A stretch of 64,000 nt of DNA from Caulobacter sp. NIBR2454 (GCF_027474405.1 NZ_CP114871.1:1311001-1375000), one strand, 5' to 3'. Positions 26,840 to 35,972 are shown, numbered from the stretch's first letter. Program-made: numbers and translations. Notes: a model not told the origin generated them from the letters alone.

Positions 26840-27835
26840 TCACTCCGCCAGCATCGCCAGCAGGGCGAAGCTGGCGAGCCAGTGTTCGCCCATATAGTCG
26901 CCGGAGACGTGGGGCAGGGCGTCGGCCATGTGGCGTTCGGCGGCTTGCAGGGCGGCGGTCTTGGCGTCGCCATCCAGCGTCCCCGCGATGCCGCGCCAGC
27001 ACCAGGCGCGCGACAGGTTCAGGCCGTCCAGGTGAGCGATCTTGCCGTCGCTGCGGTCGCTGACCGTGGCGGGGGTGAACAGGGTCGCCGGGGACTGCTG
27101 CGCCACGCGCGGCAGGAAGGCGGCGAACCAGGTCTTGAAGGCGTCCGCCGGCAGCATGCGGCGCATGCATTCGGCCTCCATCAGGGCTGAGGACAGGAAC
27201 TCATCGCCGCTGGGCTCCCAGGCCTGGCAGTCGGCGTCCTGGCCGTACCAGCCTTGCGCTGTCTCGCGGCACAGGTCGGCCAGGGCGGGGTCGTTGGCCT
27301 GCGCCCAGTCCAACGTCAGGGTCAGGGCGAAGGCGGTGTTGAAGTGCGTGCCGACCCGGATCGGGTAGGTCGCCTTGGGCAGGAAGGCCTTGAACCGGTC
27401 GGCGAAGGCCAGGGCCAGCGGCTTGAGGGTCGGGCCCCAAGGGGCGTCGTGGCGGTCCAGCTCCGCCGCCAGCATCAGGAGCCAGGCCCAGCCGTAGGGT
27501 CGCTCGAAACCTCGGCTCGACGCGCGGTCGAGATAGGCGCGCTCGGTCTCCACCTTCGCCGCCGTGAAGGCGTCGTCGAACAGGGCGCGGATGGCGCCGG
27601 CTTTGGGCGTGTCCGGATGCAGGCGCAGCAAGGTCGCCAGGGTCCAGTAGCCGTGGACGCAGGAGTGCCAGTCGAAGCTGCCGAAGAAGATCGGATGCAG
27701 CACGCGCGGCGCCAGGACGTCGGCCTCGCTCTCCATCACGTGGTCGGCCTTGTAGGGCCAGGGCTTGGTCACGTGACCAAGCGCGATGGAGGTGAAGAGA
27801 GAGGCGGTCGCCTCAGAAACGGAAGACGAGGACAT
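26840..27835 (-). CDS. DUF2891 family protein
   Basis: 331 residues. 'LHPIFFGSFDWHSCVHGYWT' (about 46-65) and 'FERPYGWAWLLMLAAELDRH' (about 108-128) are the family's hallmarks; the predicted fold is an alpha/alpha barrel like glycosidases or terpene-cyclase-like proteins. No signal peptide is present. It overlaps the DUF979 gene by 23 bases and ends the DUF969-DUF979-DUF2891 operon. The function is not established; the context suggests a role in use of the substrate transported by its neighbours. Confidence 0.88.
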   Translation of the reverse strand: MSSSSVSEATASLFTSIALGHVTKPWPYKADHVMESEADVLAPRVLHPIFFGSFDWHSCVHGYWTLATLLRLHPDTPKAGAIRALFDDAFTAAKVETERAYLDRASSRGFERPYGWAWLLMLAAELDRHDAPWGPTLKPLALAFADRFKAFLPKATYPIRVGTHFNTAFALTLTLDWAQANDPALADLCRETAQGWYGQDADCQAWEPSGDEFLSSALMEAECMRRMLPADAFKTWFAAFLPRVAQQSPATLFTPATVSDRSDGKIAHLDGLNLSRAWCWRGIAGTLDGDAKTAALQAAERHMADALPHVSGDYMGEHWLASFALLAMLAE

Positions 27836-28769
27836 ACATCAGCACTGTGTTGGCGAAGAGCAGGATGAGGGCGGTGGGGACCTGGGCCTTGATGACCCCG
27901 TTCTTGTCCTTCAGCTCCAGCAGGGCGGCGGGGACGAGGTTGAAGTTGGCGGCCATGGGGGTCATCAGCGTGCCGCAGAAGCCCGACAGCATGCCGATGG
28001 CGCACATGATCGCCGGATCGCCGCCGAACTTCAGGACGATCAGCGGCAGGCCGACGCCCGCGGTCATCACCGGGAAGGCGGCGAAGGCGTTGCCCATGAC
28101 CATGGTGAAGAGCGCCATGCCCACCGTGTAGGTGACCACGGCGGCGAGTTGCGAGCCCTCCGGCAGCCAGGCGGTGGTCAGGGCGCCGACCGCCTCGCCC
28201 ACCCCGGCGGCGGCGAAGACCGCGCCCAGGGCCGCCAGCATCTGCGGCAGCAGCAGAGCCCAGCCAACCTGATCGAACAGGCGGCGGCCTTCCTGCAGCG
28301 GCTCTGTCGGCTTGGCGCGCAGCATGGGCATGGAGACCGCCAGGGACAGAATGATGCCCAGGACCAGCGACACCAGCGTCGCCTGCTTGGGGTCCACCGG
28401 ATGCACGCCGCCGAAGGTCAGGTGCTTGAACAGCATGGTGCCGGTCAAGGCGACGGCGGGGATGATCAGGGCGCAGAGGAACAGACGGTTGCGATGGGTC
28501 GCGGCGCTGACCTTGCGCTCCTCGATGCTGGTGGTGGTCGGCTTGCCTTGGCCCAGGCCGCCGAAGCCGGCGACCAGCACCATGGCGATGACGATGCCGC
28601 CATTGGCCAGGTCCGGCAGATGGGAGCCGAACAGGAAGCAGACCGCGAACAGGCCCCAGAAGGCCGCGTTCTTCCACCGCTTGGGATTGGTTTTGTCGAC
28701 GGCGCTAAAAATCGCGATCACGCCAAACATGGTCCCGGCGATGGCGTAGAGGAGTTCGAGGCCGATCAT
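27813..28769 (-). CDS. DUF979 membrane protein, predicted 5-oxoproline transporter subunit
   Basis: 318 residues with about nine hydrophobic helices. Family-specific stretches are 'LPDLANGGIVIAMVLVAGFG' (about 50-70) and 'GMLSGFCGTLMTPMAANFNL' (about 255-275). DUF979 and DUF969 proteins are nearly always adjacent and in Gram-positive bacteria accompany pyroglutamyl peptidase and 5-oxoprolinase genes, so databases call them 5-oxoproline transporter subunits. Here no such enzyme gene is adjacent. It overlaps the DUF969 gene by four bases (ATGA). Confidence 0.85.
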   Translation of the reverse strand: MIGLELLYAIAGTMFGVIAIFSAVDKTNPKRWKNAAFWGLFAVCFLFGSHLPDLANGGIVIAMVLVAGFGGLGQGKPTTTSIEERKVSAATHRNRLFLCALIIPAVALTGTMLFKHLTFGGVHPVDPKQATLVSLVLGIILSLAVSMPMLRAKPTEPLQEGRRLFDQVGWALLLPQMLAALGAVFAAAGVGEAVGALTTAWLPEGSQLAAVVTYTVGMALFTMVMGNAFAAFPVMTAGVGLPLIVLKFGGDPAIMCAIGMLSGFCGTLMTPMAANFNLVPAALLELKDKNGVIKAQVPTALILLFANTVLMYVLVFRF

Positions 28770-29431
28770 CGGGCGACTCCCGACTTCAGCTTGCGATCAA
28801 ACAGCACCAGCCGCGTCCCGTGGACCAGCAGGGCGACGATGGCCGTGGGGATGGCCCAGATCGACAGATGCAGCGGTTCGACCACGATGCCGTTCTGCTG
28901 CAGGAAGCCGACCATCAGCAGGATCGAGCCGATGGCGATGAAGATGTCCTCGCCGAAGAAGAGGCCGATGTTGTCGGTGGCGGCCGACATGGCGCGCACC
29001 TTTTGGCGGGTCTCGTCGTCGGCGTGGCCGTGGGTCTCGGCGGCGGCCTCGGCCATGGGGGCGACCAGGGGGCGGACCATCTGCGGGTGACCGCCGAGCG
29101 AGGTCAGGCCGAGCGCTGAAGTCCCCTGGCGAATGATGAGGTAAAGCAACAGGATGCGGCCGGTGGTGGCGGCCTTCATGCCGCCGATCAGGGCCTTGGC
29201 CCGCTCTTGCAGGCCATAGCGCTCCAGCAGGCCGATGGCCGGCAGGACCAGCCACAGCAGGGAGACGTAGCGGTTCTCCTTGAACGCCTTGCCGAAGAGA
29301 GCGACCACCTCCAGCGGCCCCATCCCCCCGGCCAGTCCGGTGACCAGCGCGGCGGCGACCACCACCAGAAGCGGATTGATCCGGGCGACAAAGCCCACGA
29401 CCACGACCGCGATACCCAACAATGTCAGCAT
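28766..29431 (-). CDS. DUF969 membrane protein, predicted 5-oxoproline transporter subunit
   Basis: 221 residues from 'MLTLLGIAVVVVGFVARINP', with AAAGGGGGG just upstream; an earlier in-frame ATG has no such site. Six or so hydrophobic helices are predicted. 'GLTSLGGHPQMVRPLVAPMA' (about 113-132) and 'NIGLFFGEDIFIAIGSILLM' (about 160-180) are DUF969 hallmarks. First gene of the three-gene unit with DUF979 and DUF2891. The transporter role is taken from family context elsewhere, not from residues seen here. Confidence 0.85.
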   Translation of the reverse strand: MLTLLGIAVVVVGFVARINPLLVVVAAALVTGLAGGMGPLEVVALFGKAFKENRYVSLLWLVLPAIGLLERYGLQERAKALIGGMKAATTGRILLLYLIIRQGTSALGLTSLGGHPQMVRPLVAPMAEAAAETHGHADDETRQKVRAMSAATDNIGLFFGEDIFIAIGSILLMVGFLQQNGIVVEPLHLSIWAIPTAIVALLVHGTRLVLFDRKLKSGVAR

Positions 29432-29624
29432 GGGCCCCCCTTTGCGACGCAGGGACACTAGGGGAAGGCTGGATCAGGGCAAGCCGGTTTACGGAGTCGC
29501 GCCCCAGCGTCGCAGAACCTTCACTTATTCGCGCGCGGGCCTTGCGGCTTTTGACCAACCTGTCAGTCTCGAATCGATCCGGCCGCTCGATCGGTCGGAC
29601 ACCATAAGGACTAGGGAGCGAAAC

Positions 29625-29768
29625 ATGCGGCGACATCTCGCCGCCGCCGGGCGACCGGCGGTTCGCAGCAATGGTCGGTACGCCATCAGCTGCCTGTTCG
29701 TGCTTAGTATTCTGTGCGCCGCGTTCTGGGTGGCTGCCTATCTGGCCATCTCCCACTGGTTCAACTGA
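29625..29768 (+). CDS. Small single-pass membrane protein (47 aa)
   Basis: The ATG follows AGGGAGCGAAAC, a fair ribosome-binding site. The product has a basic N-terminus 'MRRHLAAAGRPAVRSNGRYA' and one hydrophobic helix from about residue 21 to 42, ending 'ISHWFN'. It is in a stretch otherwise free of genes between two minus-strand units. Short proteins with this layout are frequent in Caulobacter relatives, but no family is recognised. Confidence 0.5.
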   Translation: MRRHLAAAGRPAVRSNGRYAISCLFVLSILCAAFWVAAYLAISHWFN

Positions 29769-29837
29769 ACCAGAGAGGGGCGCAAAGCGACCGCAGGCGC
29801 GACGGACGACCCAAAGGCCGCCCGTGCGGATGCTCGC

Positions 29838-31337
29838 CTAGATTTCCTGGTTGTACTTGCCGACTTCCGGCCGCTTGGCCAGGCGCGGCTTCACTTCCTT
29901 GTGGAACAGGTCGCGCATGTCGTCTTCCGACTGCGTGCTCTCGACCACGACCACCAGCTCCGGCTTGTTGGACGAGGCGCGGACCAGGACCCACGAGCCG
30001 TCCTCAAGCGCGACGCGCACGCCGTTGACGGTGATGACGTCGGTGATCTTGCGGCCCAGGATCGAGCCGCCCGATTTTCCCAGGTCCTCGTATTCCTTCA
30101 CCACGTCCTCGACGACCTTGTACTTCACCTCGTCGGCGCACTTGGGCGACATGGTGAGGGACGTATAGGCGACGGGCAGGGCCTTCTTGAGGTCCGACAG
30201 CTTCTTGCCGGGATTGCGCTCCAGCATGCCCAGGATGGCGGCGGCGGCGATCAGGCCGTCGTCGTAGCCGCGGCCCAGCTCGCCGGCCAGGAAGAAGTGG
30301 CCGCTCTTTTCAAAGCCGGCCAGGGCGTTCAGCTCGGCCGTCTTGCGCTTGATGTAGCTGTGGCCGGTCTTCCAATAGACGGTGGTGCAGCCATTCTCGG
30401 CCAGGATCGGGTCGGTGGCGTAGAGGCCGGTGGATTTCACGTCGACGATAAAGGTCGCGCCCTTGTGCAGGGGCGCCAGGTCGCGGGCCAGCATGAGGCC
30501 GATCTTGTCGGCGTAGATCTCTTCGCCCTCGTCATCGACCACGCCGCAGCGGTCACCGTCGCCGTCGAAGCCGAAGGCCAGGTCCGCGCCATGCTCACGG
30601 ACGGCCTTGGCCATCTCCATCAGCATCTCGTGGTCTTCCGGGTTCGGGTTGTAGCGGGGGAAGGTGTAGTCGAGCTCGGCGTCCATGGGGATCACCTCGA
30701 CGCCCATGCGCTTCAGCGCCTCGGGCGCGAAGGCGCCGGCGGTGCCGTTGCCGCAGGCGGCGATGACCTTCAAGGGGCGGGTGATGTTCACGCGGCTGGC
30801 GGCGTCGGCGATGTAGCGCTCGGCCACGCCCTCGACGCGGATCAGTTTGCCGCCTTCGCGCTCAACGAACTCGCCCTTGAGGACGATGTCCTTCAGGCGG
30901 CCCATCTCGTCGGGGCCGAAGGTGAGGGGCTTTTGCGCGCCCATCTTCACGCCGGTCCAGCCGTTCTCGTTGTGGCTGGCGGTGACCATGGCCACGCAGG
31001 GGGCGTCGAGATCGAACTGTGCGAAATAGGCCATGGGCGAGACCGCCAGGCCGATATCCAGCACCTCGCAGCCCGCCGACAGTAGGCCCAGGGTCAGGGC
31101 CTGCTTGATCGACAGGGAGTAGGAGCGGAAGTCGTGGCCGACCACGATCTTCTTCTGGCCCAGTTCCTGGATGTAGGTCCCAAGACCCAGGCCCAGGGCC
31201 TGGACGCCCAGCAGGTTGATGTCGGGACCGAACAGCCAGCGCGCGTCGTACTCGCGAAAGCCCGTCGCCTTGACGAGCGGCTCGTTCTCATAGGCGGCGG
31301 TGTTGGGAACGAGATCGGCGCGGGGCGTGGCGAACAT
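29838..31337 (-). CDS. manB: Phosphomannomutase/phosphoglucomutase
   Basis: 499 residues, alpha-D-phosphohexomutase superfamily. The phosphoserine loop is 'VTASHNENGWTGVKMGAQ' (about 137-155), the metal loop 'FGFDGDGDRCGVVDDEGE' (about 252-269), the sugar-binding loop 'GELGRGYDDGLIAAAAILGM' (about 347-367) where GEMSGH is replaced by GELGRG, and the phosphate loop 'VRASSNKPELVVVVE' (about 452-466). It supplies mannose-1- or glucose-1-phosphate for LPS and capsule sugars. The gene symbol is by analogy. The variant sugar-binding loop makes substrate preference uncertain. Confidence 0.9.
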   Translation of the reverse strand: MFATPRADLVPNTAAYENEPLVKATGFREYDARWLFGPDINLLGVQALGLGLGTYIQELGQKKIVVGHDFRSYSLSIKQALTLGLLSAGCEVLDIGLAVSPMAYFAQFDLDAPCVAMVTASHNENGWTGVKMGAQKPLTFGPDEMGRLKDIVLKGEFVEREGGKLIRVEGVAERYIADAASRVNITRPLKVIAACGNGTAGAFAPEALKRMGVEVIPMDAELDYTFPRYNPNPEDHEMLMEMAKAVREHGADLAFGFDGDGDRCGVVDDEGEEIYADKIGLMLARDLAPLHKGATFIVDVKSTGLYATDPILAENGCTTVYWKTGHSYIKRKTAELNALAGFEKSGHFFLAGELGRGYDDGLIAAAAILGMLERNPGKKLSDLKKALPVAYTSLTMSPKCADEVKYKVVEDVVKEYEDLGKSGGSILGRKITDVITVNGVRVALEDGSWVLVRASSNKPELVVVVESTQSEDDMRDLFHKEVKPRLAKRPEVGKYNQEI

Positions 31338-31446
31338 GGAACCTCAGCGTGGAATATTCTGGTTAGGGATGTTGTAGAGCGCGCGGTCTGAACTCGCGAG
31401 CCCCTTCGCCCTGCGGGCGTAATGACTTTTAGTGACGGTAGTTCCG

Positions 31447-31923
31447 TCAAACCCGGCGGGCGAGGTAGCGCACGGATTTTGAGCGATCTTCCAGTCGGGA
31501 AGCGCCGACCTCTTCAAATCCCAGGGCAGAATGAAAGGCGTCGGAGCCTGGGTTGGGCGGATCGGAATTCACCTCGCAGCAGAACAGGTTGTGGCCGGCG
31601 CCCCGCATGTCGGCCATGGTGGCCTCGTAAAGCTTGCGCGCCAGGCCGTGGCCGCGAGCGTGCGCGGCCACGATCACCCGGTCGATGTAGATGAAGCGCT
31701 CGTAGCGGTCGCGAAACCACAGGAAATTCGGGCTGTCGTAGGCCGCGTCCTGGTCGAAGGCGATCAGCACCGCATCGGCGTCGCCCACGACCCAGGCCCG
31801 CCAGGCGTTGGCGGCCATGGTGTCGAGCTCGAACTGGGTCAGCAGGGAGGTCTCGACCTTGTGGGCGTTGTTCAGCGCCAGCACCGCCTCCTCGCCTGCC
31901 AGGAGCGGGCGCAGGTCGGTCAT
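31447..31923 (-). CDS. GNAT-family acetyltransferase
   Basis: 158 residues from the ATG that overlaps the kdsD stop codon (TGATG). The acetyl-CoA loop is in 'DRVIVAAHARGHGLARKLYE' (about 97-116), with 'GLARKLYEATM' as motif A and 'FHSALGFEEVGASRLEDRSK' as motif B (about 130-150). The substrate is unknown. Coupling to kdsD places it in the same transcript; databases label similar proteins simply as GNAT. Confidence 0.85.
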   Translation of the reverse strand: MTDLRPLLAGEEAVLALNNAHKVETSLLTQFELDTMAANAWRAWVVGDADAVLIAFDQDAAYDSPNFLWFRDRYERFIYIDRVIVAAHARGHGLARKLYEATMADMRGAGHNLFCCEVNSDPPNPGSDAFHSALGFEEVGASRLEDRSKSVRYLARRV

Positions 31924-32879
31924 CAGATGACGCCGGCGCGCAGCAGGTCGTGAATGTGCAGGATGCCGACGGGTCGCTTGGCTTCGACCACGAACAGTAC
32001 GGTGATGCGCTTGTCGTTCATCAGCTTCAGCGCCTCGGCCGCCAGGGCGCCGGGGGCGATGGTCATGGGCGAGGGGGTCATGACCTCGCCCGCCGTGTGG
32101 CCCATCAGGCCGTCCATGTGGCGGCGCAGATCGCCGTCGGTGATAAGGCCGGCCAAGCGGCCGTCGGGCGAGGTGACGCCGACGCAGCCGAAGCGCTTTT
32201 CGGTCATCACGAGCAGGGCCTGGGCCATGGTCTTGGTGGAGGGGACCAAGGGCAGCTCGCTGTCCCTGTGCATCAGATCCGCGACCGTGCGCAGCATGGC
32301 GCCCAGCTTGCCGCCGGGGTGGAAGATACGGAAGTCGGCGGCGGTGAAGCCGCGCCGCTCCAGCAGGGCCACGGCCAGGGCGTCGCCCAGGGCCATCTGC
32401 TGGGTGGTGGAGGTGGTGGGGGCGTTGACCTCCGCCGTCGCCTCGGCCGAATCGGGCAGCAGCAACAGGGTGTCGGCGGCGCGGCCCAACTGACTGTCGG
32501 CGGCGGCGGTGATGGCGATGATCGGAATGCCGAACCGCGCGCCATAGGCCAGCATGTCGGACAGCTCGCGCGCCTCGCCCGACTTGGACAGGGCCAGGAT
32601 CACGTCGCCCTTGCCGATCATGCCCAGGTCGCCGTGGCTGGCCTCGGCGGCGTGAACGAACATGGCGGGCGAGCCGGTAGAGGCCAGGGTGGCGGCGATC
32701 TTGCGCGCCACGTGGCCGCTCTTGCCCACGCCGGTGCAAACGATCTTGCCCTTGGCCTTGAACAGGGTCTCGACGGCCTTGACGAAGGTCTTGTCCAGGC
32801 TGTCGGCCAGGGCGGCGAGGCCCTCGACCTCGATCTTCAGGACCCGGCGGCCGACGGCGGCGGCGTCGAACTCGCTCAT
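31923..32879 (-). CDS. kdsD: Arabinose-5-phosphate isomerase (KpsF/GutQ family)
   Basis: 318 residues. SIS domain (about 35-180) with 'GVGKSGHVARKIAATLASTG' and 'SKSGEARELSDMLAYGARFG', then the hinge 'FHPGGKLG', then two CBS motifs (about 200-318), the standard KdsD layout. It converts ribulose-5-phosphate to arabinose-5-phosphate, the first step to KDO for LPS. It overlaps both neighbours: the small membrane-anchored gene upstream (ATGA) and the GNAT gene downstream (TGATG). Confidence 0.95.
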   Translation of the reverse strand: MSEFDAAAVGRRVLKIEVEGLAALADSLDKTFVKAVETLFKAKGKIVCTGVGKSGHVARKIAATLASTGSPAMFVHAAEASHGDLGMIGKGDVILALSKSGEARELSDMLAYGARFGIPIIAITAAADSQLGRAADTLLLLPDSAEATAEVNAPTTSTTQQMALGDALAVALLERRGFTAADFRIFHPGGKLGAMLRTVADLMHRDSELPLVPSTKTMAQALLVMTEKRFGCVGVTSPDGRLAGLITDGDLRRHMDGLMGHTAGEVMTPSPMTIAPGALAAEALKLMNDKRITVLFVVEAKRPVGILHIHDLLRAGVI

Positions 32880-33169
32880 GGGTTCTCCTCCCGCAGGGCC
32901 GGCGGCTGGATGGGGGCAGGGGGCTCTTGCGGGACGGACTGGGGAACGGGCGCGGGGATGCGCTGCTCCTTCTGCTCCTGCTGGGCGCGGCGGGCGGCGG
33001 CGGCCTCTTCGCGCTGGATGGCGGCCTGCACCTCGGGGCGCTGCTGCACGGGGCGCGAGCCGAAAGGCCCGGGGGAGCGGGCGCCCAGACCCTGCGGCCA
33101 GACCAGCGCCAGGCCGATCAAAGCGGCGGCGAGGAGGGCCAGGGCGGGCAACACGATGCGGTCAGACAT
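32876..33169 (-). CDS. Small membrane-anchored proline/glutamine-rich protein
   Basis: 97 residues. One hydrophobic helix at about 5-24 ('ALALLAAALIGLALVWPQGL'), a charged Glu/Ala/Arg/Gln stretch (about 48-68) and a proline-rich tail. It is the first gene of the kdsD unit and overlaps it by four bases. No family was recognised; it may be a periplasmic or inner-membrane accessory protein for envelope synthesis, which is only a guess from context. Confidence 0.7.
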   Translation of the reverse strand: MSDRIVLPALALLAAALIGLALVWPQGLGARSPGPFGSRPVQQRPEVQAAIQREEAAAARRAQQEQKEQRIPAPVPQSVPQEPPAPIQPPALREENP

Positions 33170-33284
33170 GAAGAATCCTTGCGCGGGAGGGTCCTATAGC
33201 ACGGGTCCCGCTGATGGGGAGGGCGTGCTTGACGCTGGGCGCCGCAAGCCTTAGCCCGACCAGCGACAAACATATGGAGGTCCG

Positions 33285-33998
33285 ATGCCCACGCTCGTCC
33301 TGCTTCGCCACGGCCAGAGCCAGTGGAACCTGGAAAACCGCTTCACCGGCTGGGTGGACGTGGACCTGACCGCCGAGGGCGAGGCCCAGGCGACCAAGGG
33401 CGGGGAGCTGATCAAGGCCGCGGGGCTGAAATTCGACCGCGCCTACACCTCGGTCCTGACCCGCGCCCAGCGCACCAACGACCTGGCCCTGGCCGCCGCC
33501 GGCCAGTCGGATACGCCGGTGGTCAAGGACTGGCGCCTCAACGAGCGCCACTACGGCGGGCTGACCGGGCTGAACAAGGCCGAGACCGCCGCCAAGCACG
33601 GCGAGGAGCAGGTCAATATCTGGCGCCGGTCCTACGACATCCCGCCGCCGGACCTGGCGCCGGGGGGCGAGTACGACTTCGCGGCCGACCCTCGCTACGC
33701 CGGTCACGCGGTGCCGGTGACCGAAAGCCTGAAGACCACGCTGGACCGCGTGCTGCCCTACTGGGACGCCGAGATCGCGCCCAAGCTGAAGGCTGGGGAG
33801 ACGATCCTGGTGGCCGCCCACGGCAATTCGCTGCGGGCTATCGTCAAGCACCTGTTCAACGTGCCGGACGACAAGATCGTCGGAGTCGAGATCCCCACGG
33901 GCAATCCGCTGCTGATCGAGCTGGACGGCGACCTGAAGCCGACCGGCGCGCGGTACCTGGACGAGAGCCGCGCCCAGCCGCTGCCGTCGGCGGGCTAG
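33285..33998 (+). CDS. gpmA: 2,3-bisphosphoglycerate-dependent phosphoglycerate mutase
   Basis: 237 residues. The phosphohistidine motif is '[20 protein letters not shown]' (His at about 10), the acid is in '[17 protein letters not shown]' and the second histidine in '[16 protein letters not shown]' (about 177). It interconverts 3- and 2-phosphoglycerate in glycolysis and gluconeogenesis. The ATG follows TATGGAGG. The next gene begins 12 bases after its stop codon and may be cotranscribed. Confidence 0.97.
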   Translation: MPTLVLLRHGQSQWNLENRFTGWVDVDLTAEGEAQATKGGELIKAAGLKFDRAYTSVLTRAQRTNDLALAAAGQSDTPVVKDWRLNERHYGGLTGLNKAETAAKHGEEQVNIWRRSYDIPPPDLAPGGEYDFAADPRYAGHAVPVTESLKTTLDRVLPYWDAEIAPKLKAGETILVAAHGNSLRAIVKHLFNVPDDKIVGVEIPTGNPLLIELDGDLKPTGARYLDESRAQPLPSAG

Positions 33999-34009
33999 GG
34001 GACGGGCGG

Positions 34010-34657
34010 ATGTCGAAAGAGCTCGACATCCAGTACATGCGCCGGGCGATCGCGGTCGCCCGGACCAACCTTGGCAAGACCTGGCCAAACCCGGTGGTCG
34101 GCTGCGTAGTCGCGGACGGCGAGACCGTGCTGGCCGAGGCCGCCACGGGGGTCGGCGGCCGCCCTCATGCCGAGGAGCAGGCCATCGCGGCCCTGGGCGA
34201 GGCGGCGCGCGGGACCACGGCCTATGTGACGCTGGAGCCGTGCGGAGCGCGATCCAGCGGGGCGCTGTCCTGTTCCGAACATCTGGTCGCCGCCGGGGTG
34301 AAGCGGGTGGTGATCGCCTGCGAGGACCCGTCGCCCTTCGCATCGGGGCAGGGGTCGCACCGCCTGCTGGCCGCTGGGCTGACCGTCGAGACGGGGCTGC
34401 TGGCCGACGAGGCGTTCATCCTGTGCGCCGGGTTCGTCCATCGCCTGAAGACCGGTCGTCCCCTTGTCGAGGCGGCGTCGGGGCCCGATGGCTATGAGGC
34501 CCTGTTCGAGCCCGGCGCGCAGGAGGGGCTGGCGGCGGCTTTGGCCCGTTACGCCGCGCTCGGCCACACTCGGTTGTGGACTCCGGAGGGCGGCGAAGTC
34601 GCGGCGCGATTGCATAGCGCCGGTCTCATAACGAACCCGTTGGAAAGCTTGCGTTAA
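34010..34657 (+). CDS. RibD-like deaminase with shrunken reductase remnant
   Basis: 215 residues, against about 350 for RibD. The cytidine-deaminase-like domain is intact: 'NPVVGCVVADGETVLAEAAT', zinc motif 'RPHAEEQAIAALGEA' (His/Glu at about 51-53) and 'LEPCGARSSGALSCSE' (CX9C, one residue longer than in RibD). After 'FVHRLKTGRPLVEAASGPDG', which is the normal beginning of the RibD reductase domain, most of that domain is missing and the chain resumes with 'YAALGHTRLWTPEGGEVAAR' and 'LHSAGLI', resembling the reductase end. It may be a deaminase-only enzyme of riboflavin or nucleotide metabolism. It has a GGGGACGGGCGG leader after gpmA. Confidence 0.75.
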   Translation: MSKELDIQYMRRAIAVARTNLGKTWPNPVVGCVVADGETVLAEAATGVGGRPHAEEQAIAALGEAARGTTAYVTLEPCGARSSGALSCSEHLVAAGVKRVVIACEDPSPFASGQGSHRLLAAGLTVETGLLADEAFILCAGFVHRLKTGRPLVEAASGPDGYEALFEPGAQEGLAAALARYAALGHTRLWTPEGGEVAARLHSAGLITNPLESLR

Positions 34658-34706
34658 TCGGTTCAACTCAAGGTGACTGCCTAAGCTTGAGGAGCTGGGG
34701 AGCATC

Positions 34707-35972
34707 ATGGTCGCGTCGGCGGCGCCAGGGGTCACACACCGGCGCCTTACCCAGCAGGAAGTGGATCTGATCTGCGCCAAGCACGACCGCCTCTGGTCGG
34801 CGCGGATGGGCGGCGCGCGCGCCGTGTTCAGCTTCACCGATCTTTCGGGCCTGGATATGCGGGGCCGGAACCTGTGCGACGCCGATTTCTCGGGCGCGAT
34901 CATGCACCAGTGCAAGATGGCCGGCGCTCGTCTCGACAACGCCGTGCTGTTTGGCGCTGACCTAACGGAAGTCGATCTGGTGGAGGCGTCGCTGCGGCGG
35001 GCCGACCTGCGCGGCGCCTGCCTGCGCGCGGCGAACCTGACCGGCGCGGACCTGTTCGAGGCCGATCTGCGAGAAGGGGCCATCGCCGCCGCCGACCGCA
35101 AGGAAGGCTACAAGGTCATGGAGCACACCCTGCGTACCGGCGCGGCCCAGGCCCTGAGCACCAACCTGGTCGGCGCCAATCTGGAGCGCTCGCGCCTGTC
35201 GGGCATCATGGCCATCAAGGCCGACTTCACCGACGCGGTGCTGAAAGACGCCAAGCTGGTGCGGGCCAATCTGAAACAGGCGTCCATGAGCGGCTGCAAC
35301 CTGGCCGGCGCCGACCTTTCGGGCGCGGACCTGCGCGGGGCGGACCTGCGCGACGCCATCATGGTGGGGGCCAAGACCTTCGCCTGGAACGCTACCGACG
35401 CGAACCTGACCGGCGTCCTGACCGACCCCAAGGAGGTCAAGGCCGACCACAGCTCGCCCTATCCGCAGATGGTCCGGGACCACGCCCGCTGGTGCGAAAC
35501 GGGCGGGGCCGAAGGCAAGCCGTCGCTTTTCGACAAGGCCGACCTGCGCAGCCTGGGGTCGATCCGGGGGTTCAACCTGACGGCCCTGGTCGCCAAGGGA
35601 GCCATCTTCTACGGCCTCGACATGGAGGGTGTGCAGCTTCAGGGCGCCCAGCTTCAAGGGGCTGACCTGCGCTCGTGCAACCTGCGCCGGGCCGACCTGC
35701 GGGGCGCCAAGCTGACCGGCGCCAAGCTGTCGGAAGCCGATCTGCGCGACGCTCAGCTCGGTCCGCTGCTGATCGGCAAGGATCGCGTCCTGCCGTCGGA
35801 CCTGTCCGAAGCCGTGCTCAAGAGCGCTGATCTGGCCCGCGCCGATCTGCGCCAGGCGATCCTGCGCGGAGCGGACGTTTCACGGGCGAACTTCACTAAC
35901 GCCATGGTCAAGGACATCGACCTGACCGACGTCATCCGTCATGGGGCGAAAGGCCTGGAAGGCCTGATCTGA
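34707..35972 (+). CDS. Pentapeptide-repeat protein, first of tandem pair
   Basis: 421 residues. After a short N-terminal module 'HRRLTQQEVDLICAKHDRLW' (about 11-30) come two blocks of A(D/N)LXX repeats (about 45-245 and 285-415) that should fold as right-handed quadrilateral beta-helices. Between them is a linker 'HARWCETGGAEGKPSLFDKA' (about 258-277) that is also found in the next gene. No signal peptide or membrane helix was seen. Functions of such proteins vary from scaffolds to gyrase-protecting DNA mimics; none is assigned. Confidence 0.88.
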   Translation: MVASAAPGVTHRRLTQQEVDLICAKHDRLWSARMGGARAVFSFTDLSGLDMRGRNLCDADFSGAIMHQCKMAGARLDNAVLFGADLTEVDLVEASLRRADLRGACLRAANLTGADLFEADLREGAIAAADRKEGYKVMEHTLRTGAAQALSTNLVGANLERSRLSGIMAIKADFTDAVLKDAKLVRANLKQASMSGCNLAGADLSGADLRGADLRDAIMVGAKTFAWNATDANLTGVLTDPKEVKADHSSPYPQMVRDHARWCETGGAEGKPSLFDKADLRSLGSIRGFNLTALVAKGAIFYGLDMEGVQLQGAQLQGADLRSCNLRRADLRGAKLTGAKLSEADLRDAQLGPLLIGKDRVLPSDLSEAVLKSADLARADLRQAILRGADVSRANFTNAMVKDIDLTDVIRHGAKGLEGLI

